The position numbers were made by a program, and so were the translations under genes. From Mucilaginibacter tundrae (GTDB lineage Bacteria > Bacteroidota > Bacteroidia > Sphingobacteriales > Sphingobacteriaceae): a DNA stretch of 64,000 nucleotides. The notes beneath the pieces are model-generated. The model ran no database searches. It was given only the letters and a program-made list of their open reading frames with translations, and was not told the DNA's origin. Location of the stretch: assembly GCF_013408825.1 (NCBI RefSeq), contig NZ_JACCBZ010000002.1, forward strand, positions 604,806 to 668,805, in the 5' to 3' direction. Below, piece after piece: positions 36,002 through 45,819 of the stretch. Within the stretch, counting starts at the first letter, position 1; the number at the start of each line of letters is the position of its first letter.

Positions 36002-38008
36002 CTAATTAGTTTCCATCACCTTTACTTCAAATGGAGCCAATTTCACTACAAAAGTTTCGCCATTATACAATGGTGTTTTTGCATTTGATTTAGCATTATA
36101 GAAACTGTAGTTAGCGCTATAATCGGTAGGTATATCCAATACTTGCCTTACATGCACTGTAAATGTTTTTGTGTGCGATGTTGGGTTACGTAAGCTCAAC
36201 ACGCCTTTTTTATCAGCCCAGCCTGCATAGCCATAAACATCGCCTTTCAATGGGTCACCACCAACCCAATGGGTATCGGCTAATTGTTTTGCGTGCGCTT
36301 TTGACCAGTTTGATGCATCGCGAATACAATCCCAGTTGGTTGCATTTAACTTGTGGGGATCAACATACAATTCCTGCAAACTAGTTCCGCTACCAAAAAA
36401 GGCCCAGATCTCATCGCTGATATCTTTATTATCCATTTCCAGCGTACCCGGCAAGCCACGGTCCGCAATACAAATACCATGATACATCACAGAGTTTAAA
36501 GGATATAGCGGAGCACGTTTTACAATATTCTCGTAAGCCTGACCATCTTTGTAAGTGATCCATTGCTGGCGTTTCGGGCCTTCTCCGCCCAAACCGGTAT
36601 CTTCACCAGCGCGCCAAATGGCATCGCCATATTTTAACCAGTAAACTGATGGCCATGTACCAACGGTTAAACTCAGATATAAATCAGGCTTATCGGTACG
36701 CAATTCGGTTATCAGCTTTAAAAAGGCTTCTATATCTTTTTGGTAAGTAATGCTGGCACCGCTTGCGCCGTTACCTGCACCTACCCCGTCAAATTTGAAT
36801 ATGCTGATATTGTAATCTTTAATAAAGGATGTGGTTACGCCCCTGAAACGTTTGTAGTAATTAGGACCAGTTAAGGAGAACCCATTTTCATTAGTTTCAA
36901 AAGGCGGGTTTTGCTTTGCGCCGTAAGCCAGGCGTTGTTTTTTGTGCTCATCATACCCTCCCCACGGTGAAACCCATACACCAAGTGTTGAATTGGCATT
37001 CTTAGCTGCCTTAGCAATTTTGGTGAACCCATTAGAAAAACCGGAGTTAAATTGCCACAAGGTTTTAGTATCATCCCAACCATCATCAAACAAAAACGCT
37101 TTTAGTTTTACATGGCGTTTATCTATAAGGCTGTCTTTAAACGCTTTTATACGATCAAGGCAAACAGAATCATTTAACTTGCTGTCATCCCAAGAAATAT
37201 CAAACCAGGAGTTATAGTGCAAAAACTGGCGATATGGTACCGCTCTTTCACGCTCGATATAGTACAGGAAACCACGGCGTAATTGACCAACTGGCGTAGT
37301 ACCCCAAACCGATGAGATAGTAAGCGGCGCTGAGTGATAAACCGGGTTTAAACGTGGCAGATAAATGGATATACTGCTCTTGTTAGTCAATGTCTGACTC
37401 ATGGGGTGCTCCAGCGAGAAGAACATGTTGCTATGCACCAATGGCGAGCCATCAACAGTTCCTTCTTTCTTTATGCCGATGGCTGATGGTAACTGTATCA
37501 GTGTAATTTTCGAGATCTTAACCGAATCAGCGGTACTAAAGGTAAATACCTGACGAACGTAATTACCCTCATTTAACAAACTGGCTTCCCAGTGAACTTT
37601 AACGCTGATTTTAGCATCTTCCAGATCAGCACTTAATTTTTTGCCGGATAGTTTGTCGGCGTATTTAAGCGCGTTTTCATCCCCGGTTATGTCCGATATA
37701 GTTGCTGAACCTACCAGTGCAAATTCATTTGATGTAATGATTTTATCGCCAACTAACAATGAAAATAAAGGATTTTTGCCGATGGCTAAATGCTCATTAG
37801 TTTGCTTATCGCTAAAAGCGGAAATTGTTAATTTATCGCCATTAGTGGCAAAGCTCATCGCCAGTGCCTTATTTTCAAAAGTTATGGTTTTACCTGTTTT
37901 TTTGATCGATGCAAGGCCGGGTTTATTGCCCGGGTAACCAACCTGGGCAATAGAACCATTTAACCCGGCAATCAACCAAATCAAAAACAAAAAAAGTTTC
38001 TTGTGCAT
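36002..38008 (-). CDS. Exported glycoside hydrolase-like protein, alpha-galactosidase clan style
   Basis: The protein is 668 residues with a signal peptide (LFLFLIWLIAGLNGSIAQ). A beta-rich N-terminal part runs to about 260. A TIM-barrel follows, with HYNSWFDISWDD, KAFLFDDGWDDTKTLWQF, GVWVSPWGGYDEH and SIFKFDGVG. By analogy with retaining GH27/31/36 enzymes, Asp407 in FKFDG is the candidate nucleophile and Asp470 in WRAGEDTG the candidate acid/base. A C-terminal beta-sandwich ends in APFEVKVMETN. Such proteins have been labelled enterotoxin or alpha-galactosidase in databases without proof. It is 10 bp below galE, in the Sus locus. Confidence 0.7.
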   Translation of the reverse strand: MHKKLFLFLIWLIAGLNGSIAQVGYPGNKPGLASIKKTGKTITFENKALAMSFATNGDKLTISAFSDKQTNEHLAIGKNPLFSLLVGDKIITSNEFALVGSATISDITGDENALKYADKLSGKKLSADLEDAKISVKVHWEASLLNEGNYVRQVFTFSTADSVKISKITLIQLPSAIGIKKEGTVDGSPLVHSNMFFSLEHPMSQTLTNKSSISIYLPRLNPVYHSAPLTISSVWGTTPVGQLRRGFLYYIERERAVPYRQFLHYNSWFDISWDDSKLNDSVCLDRIKAFKDSLIDKRHVKLKAFLFDDGWDDTKTLWQFNSGFSNGFTKIAKAAKNANSTLGVWVSPWGGYDEHKKQRLAYGAKQNPPFETNENGFSLTGPNYYKRFRGVTTSFIKDYNISIFKFDGVGAGNGASGASITYQKDIEAFLKLITELRTDKPDLYLSLTVGTWPSVYWLKYGDAIWRAGEDTGLGGEGPKRQQWITYKDGQAYENIVKRAPLYPLNSVMYHGICIADRGLPGTLEMDNKDISDEIWAFFGSGTSLQELYVDPHKLNATNWDCIRDASNWSKAHAKQLADTHWVGGDPLKGDVYGYAGWADKKGVLSLRNPTSHTKTFTVHVRQVLDIPTDYSANYSFYNAKSNAKTPLYNGETFVVKLAPFEVKVMETN

Positions 38009-38018
38009 ATTATTAGCT

Positions 38019-39044
38019 TTAAAAAGGATTGTTATTAATATATTTTTCCCAAGCCCACGCTGATGACAACATGCTGGTTAAATCGTTTTCGGCTTTCCAG
38101 TTTAGTTCTTTCTCGGCCAGGCTTACATCACCCCATATTTTTACAATATCACCATCTCGTGGCGGGCCAATACGATAATTCAATTGCTTACCGGCCACTT
38201 TTTCAAAAGTGTGGATAAGTTCCAATACCGAATATCCGTTACCTGTACCTACATTAAACACCTCGTAAGCAGCAGTCATTTGTTTAGCTTCCATACGCTT
38301 AATGGCGGCAACATGTGCCTTAGCCAAATCGACCACATGAATAAAATCGCGGATGCAACTACCGTCGGGCGTATCAAACTTATCGCCAAAAACAGTTAAT
38401 TGTTCACGTTTGCCGATGGCTGTTTGAGTGATAAAGGGCACCAGATTTTGTGGCACGCCATTCGGCAACTCGCCAATTAAAGCTGATTGATGCGCGCCAA
38501 CCGGGTTAAAGTATCTCAAAGCGATAACTTTTAGATCATCATTTGCATTAGCGGTTTCCTTTAGGATCTCCTCACCTATTTGTTTGGTGTTGCCGTAAGG
38601 TGATTCCGCTTTTTTTATCGGCGCCTGCTCGGTAACAGGCAGGGTATCCGGCTCGCCGTAAACGGTGCATGATGATGAGAATACAAAATTCAAAGGCTTA
38701 CCCGCCAACGAGTTTAACAAGTTAACCAGCGTTGATATATTATTATCATAATACAATAGTGGATTTTTAACTGATTCGCTTACCGATTTTGAGGCAGCAA
38801 AATGTATTACGCCACTTATATCAGTATGCTCTTTTAAAAATTCAATTATCGACGATTTATCACGCAGATCGAGCTTTACAAAAGCAGGTTTTTTGCCTGT
38901 GATAGTTTCGATCTGTGTTAGTATCTTAATATCAGAGTTGGATAAATTATCTACGATAACAACTTCGTAGCCATTATTTTGTAATTCAACAACTGTGTGT
39001 GCACCTATGTAGCCCGTGCCCCCCGTAACCAATATCTTTTTCAT
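38019..39044 (-). CDS. galE: UDP-glucose 4-epimerase
   Basis: This 341-residue extended short-chain dehydrogenase has the NAD motif GGTGYIGAHT (8-17), a Ser-rich SSSCTVYG region and the catalytic Tyr150 and Lys154 in SPYGNTK. It interconverts UDP-galactose and UDP-glucose, and in many members also UDP-GalNAc and UDP-GlcNAc. It sits inside the sugar-use locus, 5 bp below the DUF4874 gene and 10 bp above the glycosidase. That is evidence that galactose or galactosamine is released by the locus. Confidence 0.94.
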   Translation of the reverse strand: MKKILVTGGTGYIGAHTVVELQNNGYEVVIVDNLSNSDIKILTQIETITGKKPAFVKLDLRDKSSIIEFLKEHTDISGVIHFAASKSVSESVKNPLLYYDNNISTLVNLLNSLAGKPLNFVFSSSCTVYGEPDTLPVTEQAPIKKAESPYGNTKQIGEEILKETANANDDLKVIALRYFNPVGAHQSALIGELPNGVPQNLVPFITQTAIGKREQLTVFGDKFDTPDGSCIRDFIHVVDLAKAHVAAIKRMEAKQMTAAYEVFNVGTGNGYSVLELIHTFEKVAGKQLNYRIGPPRDGDIVKIWGDVSLAEKELNWKAENDLTSMLSSAWAWEKYINNNPF

Positions 39045-39049
39045 TATTA

Positions 39050-40576
39050 TTATTTAACCACTAAAGTTCCTTGTAATTTATTATAACCTGTGGTGGATTC
39101 CCAGGTATTGTCGTTAGCTAATTGTATACTGAAATTTGGATTTGTATTTAATGTCGCTGCGTTATCAGGCAGATTTAGCAATACATCATAATTGCCCGCT
39201 GTAATACCCGATGGCATAGTTAATGTTTGCTGCAGATTAATGGTTCCTGTGTACCATTTGCGGATATCGGTATTAAACGCCGCCACGAACGCCTTACCTG
39301 ATGTTTGGTTGCGCAGAATTAACTGCACCGGCCTTGGATTGAAGGGTGAAGCATAACCAATATTGGCAATTGTTAGGTTGACGCTGATATTTCCGGTTGC
39401 ACTTGCTGATGTTGGCAGTTCTGCCTTGCGCAACACGAAACGGTAACCCAATTTTTGTTTGATACTATCCATACAACCTCCGGAAACCCAGTTGTTATTT
39501 AAATCAAGATCGTAAACCGCGTTTAAAAAGCTGTAATGAAATTCAGCGAATTCTGTTTTCGCTATACCGCTTGGTTCGCACTCATTTTGTGGGGTGTAAG
39601 CATCGGTACAGGTTTCACCGCCAACAGCAGTGTACTTGGTATCGTATGCTTCGTAGTTTCTCAAAGCCGTGGTCGCGTCAGCTTCAGGGGTCGACGAGTT
39701 ACCATAGTCGAAATAAGTACCCTCATCATTGGTGCTTGATAAAAAGCAATCGTTATGAAAGCCTATACGAGCCTTATCAGTTTCGGTAAATGCTTCGGCA
39801 TCAGTCATGGCCGGGGAGTTTACGCTTGCCTGGATACCATAAACGTACCTTTCTTTAAATTGTGGTGTACGCACCTGCACCATACGATCTGTAGGTACAG
39901 CAGCTAACATCGCTTTTAACACATCAATACGGTCCTGCCAGTTTTGGTCTAGCAATTTTCCCTGACCGTTAGAAGATGCATCACCAAAATAATCGGTATA
40001 ATAATTCTCGCCATAAATACCTATAAAGCCTAATTGCATAACCGCAATCACATCTTCATTTGCCTGTAAATGAGGCGCCAGTTGACTAATATGCTCTAAT
40101 ACTATCGCCTTAGTTGCATCACCATAAAGAGGGCAAACAGATTGCTCTGCGCAAGTACCTGAATGTGTAGTATTGGTATAAATAAAACGTGGGATCAACT
40201 TTACGCCAGCGGCTCTCGCGGTAGCGCAATCTTGATCGAATTTGGTTAAAAAATCGGCAGAGATAGGGGTGGTTACAAAGCTATCAAGCACGTATTCAAC
40301 AAAAACCAAACTACAAGATACAGTGTACGTTGCGCCAGTGATACTTGTACTGTTACGATAACTGGCCAGTAAACTTTGGCTAAGTGGAATGTAATTGCTT
40401 GAATGGATCTCAGCATACTGAAAAAATCCTCTTTCAGGGTTTACAATATCCAGTGTACTCTCGGTATAAGTAGCAGTTGTTGCCGTATCCGTAGGAGTAC
40501 TTTTAATGGCTAGTTCTTTTTTACTACACGACATTAAGAATAATGCTGATGCGGCCAGGAGTGCTAATGCTTTCAT
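39050..40576 (-). CDS. DUF4874/DUF4832 lipoprotein
   Basis: The protein is 508 residues with a lipoprotein signal ending LFLMSC (Cys17). The mature N-terminal domain contains IVNPERGFFQYAEIHSS, the typical opening of DUF4874, and continues with LIPRFIYTN in a TIM-barrel-like pattern. The C-terminal DUF4832 part holds QKLGYRFVLRKAELP and a beta-sandwich end. The pair occurs in many Bacteroidota polysaccharide loci and is suspected to bind or cut sugars, but no activity is established. It is probably surface-exposed. Confidence 0.8.
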   Translation of the reverse strand: MKALALLAASALFLMSCSKKELAIKSTPTDTATTATYTESTLDIVNPERGFFQYAEIHSSNYIPLSQSLLASYRNSTSITGATYTVSCSLVFVEYVLDSFVTTPISADFLTKFDQDCATARAAGVKLIPRFIYTNTTHSGTCAEQSVCPLYGDATKAIVLEHISQLAPHLQANEDVIAVMQLGFIGIYGENYYTDYFGDASSNGQGKLLDQNWQDRIDVLKAMLAAVPTDRMVQVRTPQFKERYVYGIQASVNSPAMTDAEAFTETDKARIGFHNDCFLSSTNDEGTYFDYGNSSTPEADATTALRNYEAYDTKYTAVGGETCTDAYTPQNECEPSGIAKTEFAEFHYSFLNAVYDLDLNNNWVSGGCMDSIKQKLGYRFVLRKAELPTSASATGNISVNLTIANIGYASPFNPRPVQLILRNQTSGKAFVAAFNTDIRKWYTGTINLQQTLTMPSGITAGNYDVLLNLPDNAATLNTNPNFSIQLANDNTWESTTGYNKLQGTLVVK

Positions 40577-40604
40577 AGATTGTTTAAATAGTATTAATTA
40601 ACAT

Positions 40605-42215
40605 TTATAGTTTCTTAAAAACAGGCACATCGTCCAGTTCTACCTCAACAATCTTTACCGACGGCCCCTTGAATATTTTTCCATCTTCACTTTGCCATTT
40701 ACCTTTCGGGAATATTATTTTGCGGCGATCACCTTTCTCTAAAACGGGTGCCACCATTATTGTCTTGCCTAGCATGAACTGGTCTTTAACCGTATCTAAT
40801 CCTTCGCCGGGGAATTCGTACTCCATATTCCGCACAACAGGTTCTCCGGTTATGGCTGATTGCTTAACCGTTTTCATGATATATGCGGTATATTTTTGCC
40901 TAAGTGCGACAGCTTTTTTTACCGCTGCCAAGTGGCTTGCATCCAGTATGCGCCATGGCGCGACTGAAAACTGCATCATCGGCATTAAAGCGCTGCACTG
41001 TGCAGATCTCACCACCAAATCCTGATCAAAATGATTTAGGCCTATGAATGACCCATACTCTCCGCCGCCAATCATATCCGGGCAAGTAAACTGATAACCT
41101 AATAAGCCCGAGGCTGTGATATTTGGTATTAGTTTTTGCAGGTCGGTCCAGTTATGTTTTTTATCGCGAAGCCTTTCTGCCAATGGCTGACCTCCTCGTT
41201 TCCACATTGCCCTGTATTCATTGAGCGGATAGGATAAACCGATGCTTCCCCACAATTCCGATTGCTGGTTTGGTGTTGCTGGTTTAAAAGAGATGATGTT
41301 TGAAGGATAAAACTCCATATCTCCGGCATCAAACTTAAAGCCATCGAGGCCGTAATTGGTTACCATGTTTTGCAGCTGGCCTTTATACCATGCTACCGCA
41401 TCGGGATTTGTAAAATCAAGTTCGGCGCTGTAGCCATTCCACCAGCTGACGATTGCAGGCTTGGATGCTTTATCCCACGTTAAGGTTTTATCTCCTTGAT
41501 CGTCCAGTAAAAGCAGTTTTTTTGCTTCTAGATCCCTTGATATTTCACTATCAGATGATATGAACGGACAAACCCAAACCATTACTTTAAAACCCATTTG
41601 ATGGAGTTCGACAATCATTTGTTTGGCATCCGTAAAACGATCCTTTCTAAAGGCGAACTTGCCATAGAAATCCATCCAGTTGTCATCAATCATCAATACA
41701 CCCGGAGGGAATCCGTTATCAATAATTTGGTGGGCATATTTTAAAATATCCTGTTGATTTTGGTTATAAACCAGCTCGATCCAAGTATTATATTGCGGAC
41801 GGGCGAATAGAAGGCTATCCGGCATTTGGCCACTTGCCGCGAATTTGCTTTTGCTTGCAGCTTTAAACGCGTCGGCTAAAGTTTTGCCTGCGGTTACAAC
41901 TAAGACACTATCTGATGTTTTATCTATAATCAGTTGATTACCTTGAATGGTAAATTCAAACGGCTGATCGCTCCATATATAACGGCCTTTGGTTGATAAC
42001 AAGAGTGGTGCAGACTGATTGTCCTTATTATCACCATACAAGTTGAAACTATAACCATTTTGAAAAGGCATTACGTGACCGTCATCAACAGTGCCCCCAA
42101 ACCATTTCTCCCCGGCCTCAATCTGTATATTTTTTTTAACAGATTGATTTGTTTGGGCAGACGATACCCCGCATACCCATATTAAAAGGCAGGTTACAAT
42201 TGTTAACTTATTCAT
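40605..42215 (-). CDS. GH31 family glycosidase, MYORG/alpha-galactosidase-like
   Basis: The protein is 536 residues, short for GH31, with a signal peptide ending SSAQ (residue 21). Barrel motifs are GVLMIDDNWMDFYG, VMVWVCPFIS, DGFKFDAGDMEF with nucleophile Asp296, and YQFTCPDMIGGGEYGSF with acid/base Asp380. The KFDAGD / PDMIGG pair is the form found in MYORG and in GH31 alpha-galactosidases such as that of Pseudopedobacter saltans, not in alpha-glucosidases. Together with galE next door, alpha-galactose or alpha-GalNAc is the likely sugar removed. It is 8 bp below the DUF5009 gene. Confidence 0.86.
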   Translation of the reverse strand: MNKLTIVTCLLIWVCGVSSAQTNQSVKKNIQIEAGEKWFGGTVDDGHVMPFQNGYSFNLYGDNKDNQSAPLLLSTKGRYIWSDQPFEFTIQGNQLIIDKTSDSVLVVTAGKTLADAFKAASKSKFAASGQMPDSLLFARPQYNTWIELVYNQNQQDILKYAHQIIDNGFPPGVLMIDDNWMDFYGKFAFRKDRFTDAKQMIVELHQMGFKVMVWVCPFISSDSEISRDLEAKKLLLLDDQGDKTLTWDKASKPAIVSWWNGYSAELDFTNPDAVAWYKGQLQNMVTNYGLDGFKFDAGDMEFYPSNIISFKPATPNQQSELWGSIGLSYPLNEYRAMWKRGGQPLAERLRDKKHNWTDLQKLIPNITASGLLGYQFTCPDMIGGGEYGSFIGLNHFDQDLVVRSAQCSALMPMMQFSVAPWRILDASHLAAVKKAVALRQKYTAYIMKTVKQSAITGEPVVRNMEYEFPGEGLDTVKDQFMLGKTIMVAPVLEKGDRRKIIFPKGKWQSEDGKIFKGPSVKIVEVELDDVPVFKKL

Positions 42216-42223
42216 CTTGCGGT

Positions 42224-43336
42224 TTATATTTTGATAAACACTTTATGCTTACTCAGGAAATAACACAGGCACCACTCAGCAAATAAGGTAACCAGTGAAG
42301 AAATTACAGCTATAATATTTACGGGTATAATGGTAAATCCTAAAAATCCTTTAACAAAAATGCCTATGGCACCATTGAACCATTGCGCGCCCACGGTTTC
42401 AAAAAACAAGTAAATAAATATGGAATTCATACCTACTACTATACAAACCCATGCATATTTATTTACTTGTTTAATATCAACCAGCCAATATAAGAAAGCC
42501 ATAATGAGCAATACCCAACCACCGGATGCAAAAGTGAAAGAGCTAGTGCTTATGCGTTTTATAATTGGGGTAATATTGGTTATATCAAGGCCGAAACCCA
42601 ATATCAACCCAATAACTCCTGCTATTACCAGGTAAAGTATTTTTTTATTAGCTGATTCTTTGGAGATCAATAATTTACCCGCTAAAACACCCCAAATGGT
42701 ATGCGCGGCAGTCGGTATTATATTGATTGCAACCCAGCCATCGTTATTGATCTTACCCATCAACACGGTATCCATATAAGCGCCGAAATTGTGGAACTCT
42801 ACATAGGGCTGAGTGAAGCCCGGCATTAATATATTGCGATATAATACATCGGTAATGATTAATAAAGCAACAGAGAAAGCTATCTGGAACCAAAATGACC
42901 TGTTAATAATCAAATAAGCGATAAGCGTTGTAAAAGCCAGTTGTGTTAACACGTTCCATAATTCGAACACTAATTTACCGGCATAAACACAATGCAGGCC
43001 TGTACCCAGTATAAACAGTTTTATCGACCGTATTGCAATGTGCTTAAAGTTTTGCTGCCATGTTACCCCTTTCTGTAATTTTGAATTGTAGGAGATATAC
43101 ATTGCCGCCCCGGCCATCAACATGAAGGCAGGCTGCACGCAATCCCAAAAGTGGAGACCATGCCATGGGTCATGGAAAAACTGGTTAATAAAACCGTCGG
43201 CTACACCTCCTAAATGCAGGGCATGCAAGTTTTCGTACACCAGGCAGCTTTCGCCGGCCAGCAGAATCATGATAAGCCCCCGCATTACATCTAAGGAGAT
43301 GAGCCTGTTTGACGATTTTGGAATGATGTTATCCAT
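42224..43336 (-). CDS. DUF5009 / HGSNAT-like membrane acetyltransferase
   Basis: This 370-residue protein has about ten membrane segments. The N-terminal signature is RLISLDVMRGLIMILLAGES, followed by FFHDPWHGLHFWDCVQPAFM with conserved His residues. The family is related to heparan-alpha-glucosaminide N-acetyltransferase and bacterial NagX. Those move acetyl groups across a membrane onto an amino sugar. In a sugar-use locus with amino-sugar enzymes it may N-acetylate free hexosamine before uptake. That function is inferred. Confidence 0.78.
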   Translation of the reverse strand: MDNIIPKSSNRLISLDVMRGLIMILLAGESCLVYENLHALHLGGVADGFINQFFHDPWHGLHFWDCVQPAFMLMAGAAMYISYNSKLQKGVTWQQNFKHIAIRSIKLFILGTGLHCVYAGKLVFELWNVLTQLAFTTLIAYLIINRSFWFQIAFSVALLIITDVLYRNILMPGFTQPYVEFHNFGAYMDTVLMGKINNDGWVAINIIPTAAHTIWGVLAGKLLISKESANKKILYLVIAGVIGLILGFGLDITNITPIIKRISTSSFTFASGGWVLLIMAFLYWLVDIKQVNKYAWVCIVVGMNSIFIYLFFETVGAQWFNGAIGIFVKGFLGFTIIPVNIIAVISSLVTLFAEWCLCYFLSKHKVFIKI

Positions 43337-43369
43337 TTAAACTAATTATAACTATAATTGATATTAATA

Positions 43370-44245
43370 TTATTGGCTGATATCAAGTGTTATTGGTGCT
43401 AAGCCATTGCCCGGCATCCAACCTATATTGTTATAAGCATCATCACTTACAACAATAGCTATTTTCATTGCGGAACCAGTTAAACCGCTAATTTTACTGC
43501 GTGACAAAGCCATTTCGAAAGTAGTAACCCCGTTTACTTCCTGTACTGTACCTACCGTAAAAAATCCGGCGATACTTAGTGCATTGAATGAAAATGCATC
43601 CTGAGCACCGGTGTGCTGGTATTGAACAAGCGGTGTTCCCGTATTATCAAGCACTTGTCCTTCAAGCAAATAATCATAACCGCCACCGGGTATCGACCCG
43701 GTGATCAAACCTGTTGAGGCACTATTATCCGTATCCAGGTAAAAGTCGAATATATTTGCATCTGCAACATGTATAGCTGCTTTCATGTAGATGTAAATAT
43801 TCTGGCTATCATAGTCAAACTTAGCTTCCTGCACTACACCACCAAGTGCTAATGACGGCGGTATTACCACATTTGATATTGTATCCCAATCAGCCAAACT
43901 ATTGTCATTCAACAATATTGGTGAACTTTTTGAAACGTGTATAATGGTTGACCCGTTTATTACACTACCATTATTTAATGTGGCATATAAGGTAACTACG
44001 TGTTTACCTTTTGATTTGTAAGTATGAACCGGGCTGGTTTCAGTTGAACTGGTGCTGTCGCCAAAATCCCACCTGAATGATTTGGCATCGGTTGTGCTAT
44101 TTTTAAACGTAACAGTATAGCTTTTTACTGAATCAGTAAAAACCACTTCCTTTACCAGTATTTCGGGGTTTTTCTTACAGGCCTGGAATCCGATCGCAAG
44201 GCTTCCTAATAAAAGACAGCCTAATATATATTTGAATTTTTTCAT
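43370..44245 (-). CDS. PKD-domain surface lipoprotein (SusE/F position)
   Basis: The protein is 291 residues from ATG 44245. An ATG at 44266 would add seven polar residues before the lipoprotein signal (KFKYILGCLLLGSLAIGFQAC). A PKD domain covers about residues 30-105 (FRWDFGDSTSSTETSPVHTY). The rest resembles a carbohydrate-binding sandwich (FDYDSQNIYIYMKAA, FDFYLDTDNSASTG). Its place right after susD is that of a SusE/SusF-like glycan-binding protein on the outer surface. Confidence 0.8.
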   Translation of the reverse strand: MKKFKYILGCLLLGSLAIGFQACKKNPEILVKEVVFTDSVKSYTVTFKNSTTDAKSFRWDFGDSTSSTETSPVHTYKSKGKHVVTLYATLNNGSVINGSTIIHVSKSSPILLNDNSLADWDTISNVVIPPSLALGGVVQEAKFDYDSQNIYIYMKAAIHVADANIFDFYLDTDNSASTGLITGSIPGGGYDYLLEGQVLDNTGTPLVQYQHTGAQDAFSFNALSIAGFFTVGTVQEVNGVTTFEMALSRSKISGLTGSAMKIAIVVSDDAYNNIGWMPGNGLAPITLDISQ

Positions 44246-44284
44246 ATCATTTTTATTAAAAAACAATTAAATATTTACTGTTAA

Positions 44285-45811
44285 CTATGGATTTTGAGTA
44301 GCTGCTGTATTAGACAGTATCTCGGCCTCCGGTATATAATAAATGATCTTGGTACTGGTATATGGAATGATCATGTTAGGGTAGTTAGTAGGGGGAACAC
44401 TTAAGTTAATATCCGCTGCTTGTAAACCTTGCAAGTGATAACCCCAATAAGTTTTATTCATACTTTGTTTGTTGCGGTATACAGTAAAGGTACGGTCAGC
44501 CTCAAACGCTAATTCTAATCTTCTTTCCTGTAATACCACGCCTAATGCAGTTTGGCCACCAGGTACAGTACCATTGTAAAGCGCTCCTGATAAACCTCTG
44601 TTCGACCGGATGAAATCCACATCGGTAAGTGCTGATGATGTTTGACCCAAATTTGCTTCGGCCTCTGCCCTGTTCAAATACATTTCTGACAGACGGAATA
44701 TAATTGGCGAACTTAGTGTAGGGCTACCTCCCTGGCCAGAGAATTTAGTTACATAATAAATGGGAATGCCATTTTTGTATTGTTGCGCACCAGTTGAATC
44801 AACATCATCATCAATATATGAAGTACGTACATCTGATGGGTTTTGAGCATACAAATCGCGTAGTGGCTGCGAAGCATATTCCTCGCCCCAGCCAGAGTTA
44901 CCGTTAGAATAGTATTGAGAAGCGATAGACCCTAATTTCCCATAATCATCTAAAGCATCAAATGCTATACAGAATATAGTTTCTTTGTCAGTTTGCGCAT
45001 TCGCAAACATTGTTTTAAAATCTGAAGCAGTTGCTTCTGTAAACTTACCAGAATTGATCACTGCATTACTATAAGTGATAGTGCTTTGATAATCCCCTTC
45101 GTAAAGAGAAACACGTGATAATAAAGCTTCCGCTGCTTCTTTTGTTGCAAATGTAACGCCTCTTGATGCACCGTCAGTCATTAAAGTAGATGCTTTGATA
45201 GCATCGGCAATTACTTGTGTATACACATCTTTAACTGATGAACGTGCTTTTATGGCAGGATCGGTAGTCGAAGTCCTCAAAACTATGCCAGGGGCAGTTG
45301 GATTGATGGTGTATGGTTCTCCAAAAAAGCGAACTAAATTAAAGTGACAGAAAGCGCGTAAAAAATAGCACTCGCCAACTAGTTGCTGTTGAGCAGCTGT
45401 TGGGTTGCTTATTTTTGATCCTGCTTCAATAACGGTATTCGCGTCACTAATAATTTTGTAGGATATGTACCAGAAGTAACTGGCATTTTCCTGCGTTGGC
45501 GTAAAACCTAAAGAGAACGTCAGAAAAAATGGATCGGTTGTTACTTGTCCGCATACCACATCATCCGAAGCAAAATCAGACATCTGGAAATACTGGCGCA
45601 GGTACATATTGTTCAAATCGGTAGTACCTTCAAACACCTCGTGATCCTTGAACAGGGCATATGCACCATTTACCGCGTTTAATAAACCATCGGGTGTTGT
45701 TGCTAATGATGCAGTGGTTACCGAATTGGTAGGATTATCTTCAAGCTTACAGCCTGAGTATATAATGAGCATTGAAAATGCTGCTATAAGTAATAATTTA
45801 TTTTTCATCAC
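44285..45811 (-). CDS. susD: SusD/RagB-family glycan-binding lipoprotein
   Basis: This 508-residue protein has a lipoprotein signal ending SGC (Cys21). TPR-like helices include GECYFLRAFCHFNLVRFFGE, the standard SusD motif, and VLQERRLELAFEADR appears near the C-terminus. It caps the TonB-dependent transporter encoded just upstream (8 bp gap) and presents glycan to it at the cell surface. The ligand cannot be read from sequence, but the neighbours point to a galactose- and amino-sugar-containing glycan. Confidence 0.95.
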   Translation of the reverse strand: MMKNKLLLIAAFSMLIIYSGCKLEDNPTNSVTTASLATTPDGLLNAVNGAYALFKDHEVFEGTTDLNNMYLRQYFQMSDFASDDVVCGQVTTDPFFLTFSLGFTPTQENASYFWYISYKIISDANTVIEAGSKISNPTAAQQQLVGECYFLRAFCHFNLVRFFGEPYTINPTAPGIVLRTSTTDPAIKARSSVKDVYTQVIADAIKASTLMTDGASRGVTFATKEAAEALLSRVSLYEGDYQSTITYSNAVINSGKFTEATASDFKTMFANAQTDKETIFCIAFDALDDYGKLGSIASQYYSNGNSGWGEEYASQPLRDLYAQNPSDVRTSYIDDDVDSTGAQQYKNGIPIYYVTKFSGQGGSPTLSSPIIFRLSEMYLNRAEAEANLGQTSSALTDVDFIRSNRGLSGALYNGTVPGGQTALGVVLQERRLELAFEADRTFTVYRNKQSMNKTYWGYHLQGLQAADINLSVPPTNYPNMIIPYTSTKIIYYIPEAEILSNTAATQNP

Positions 45812-45819
45812 CTGATCTT

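Noticed and set aside
36002..38008. Enterotoxin label for the large exported protein
   Set aside because: The sequence shows glycosidase barrel motifs and a sugar-use setting, with no toxin features.
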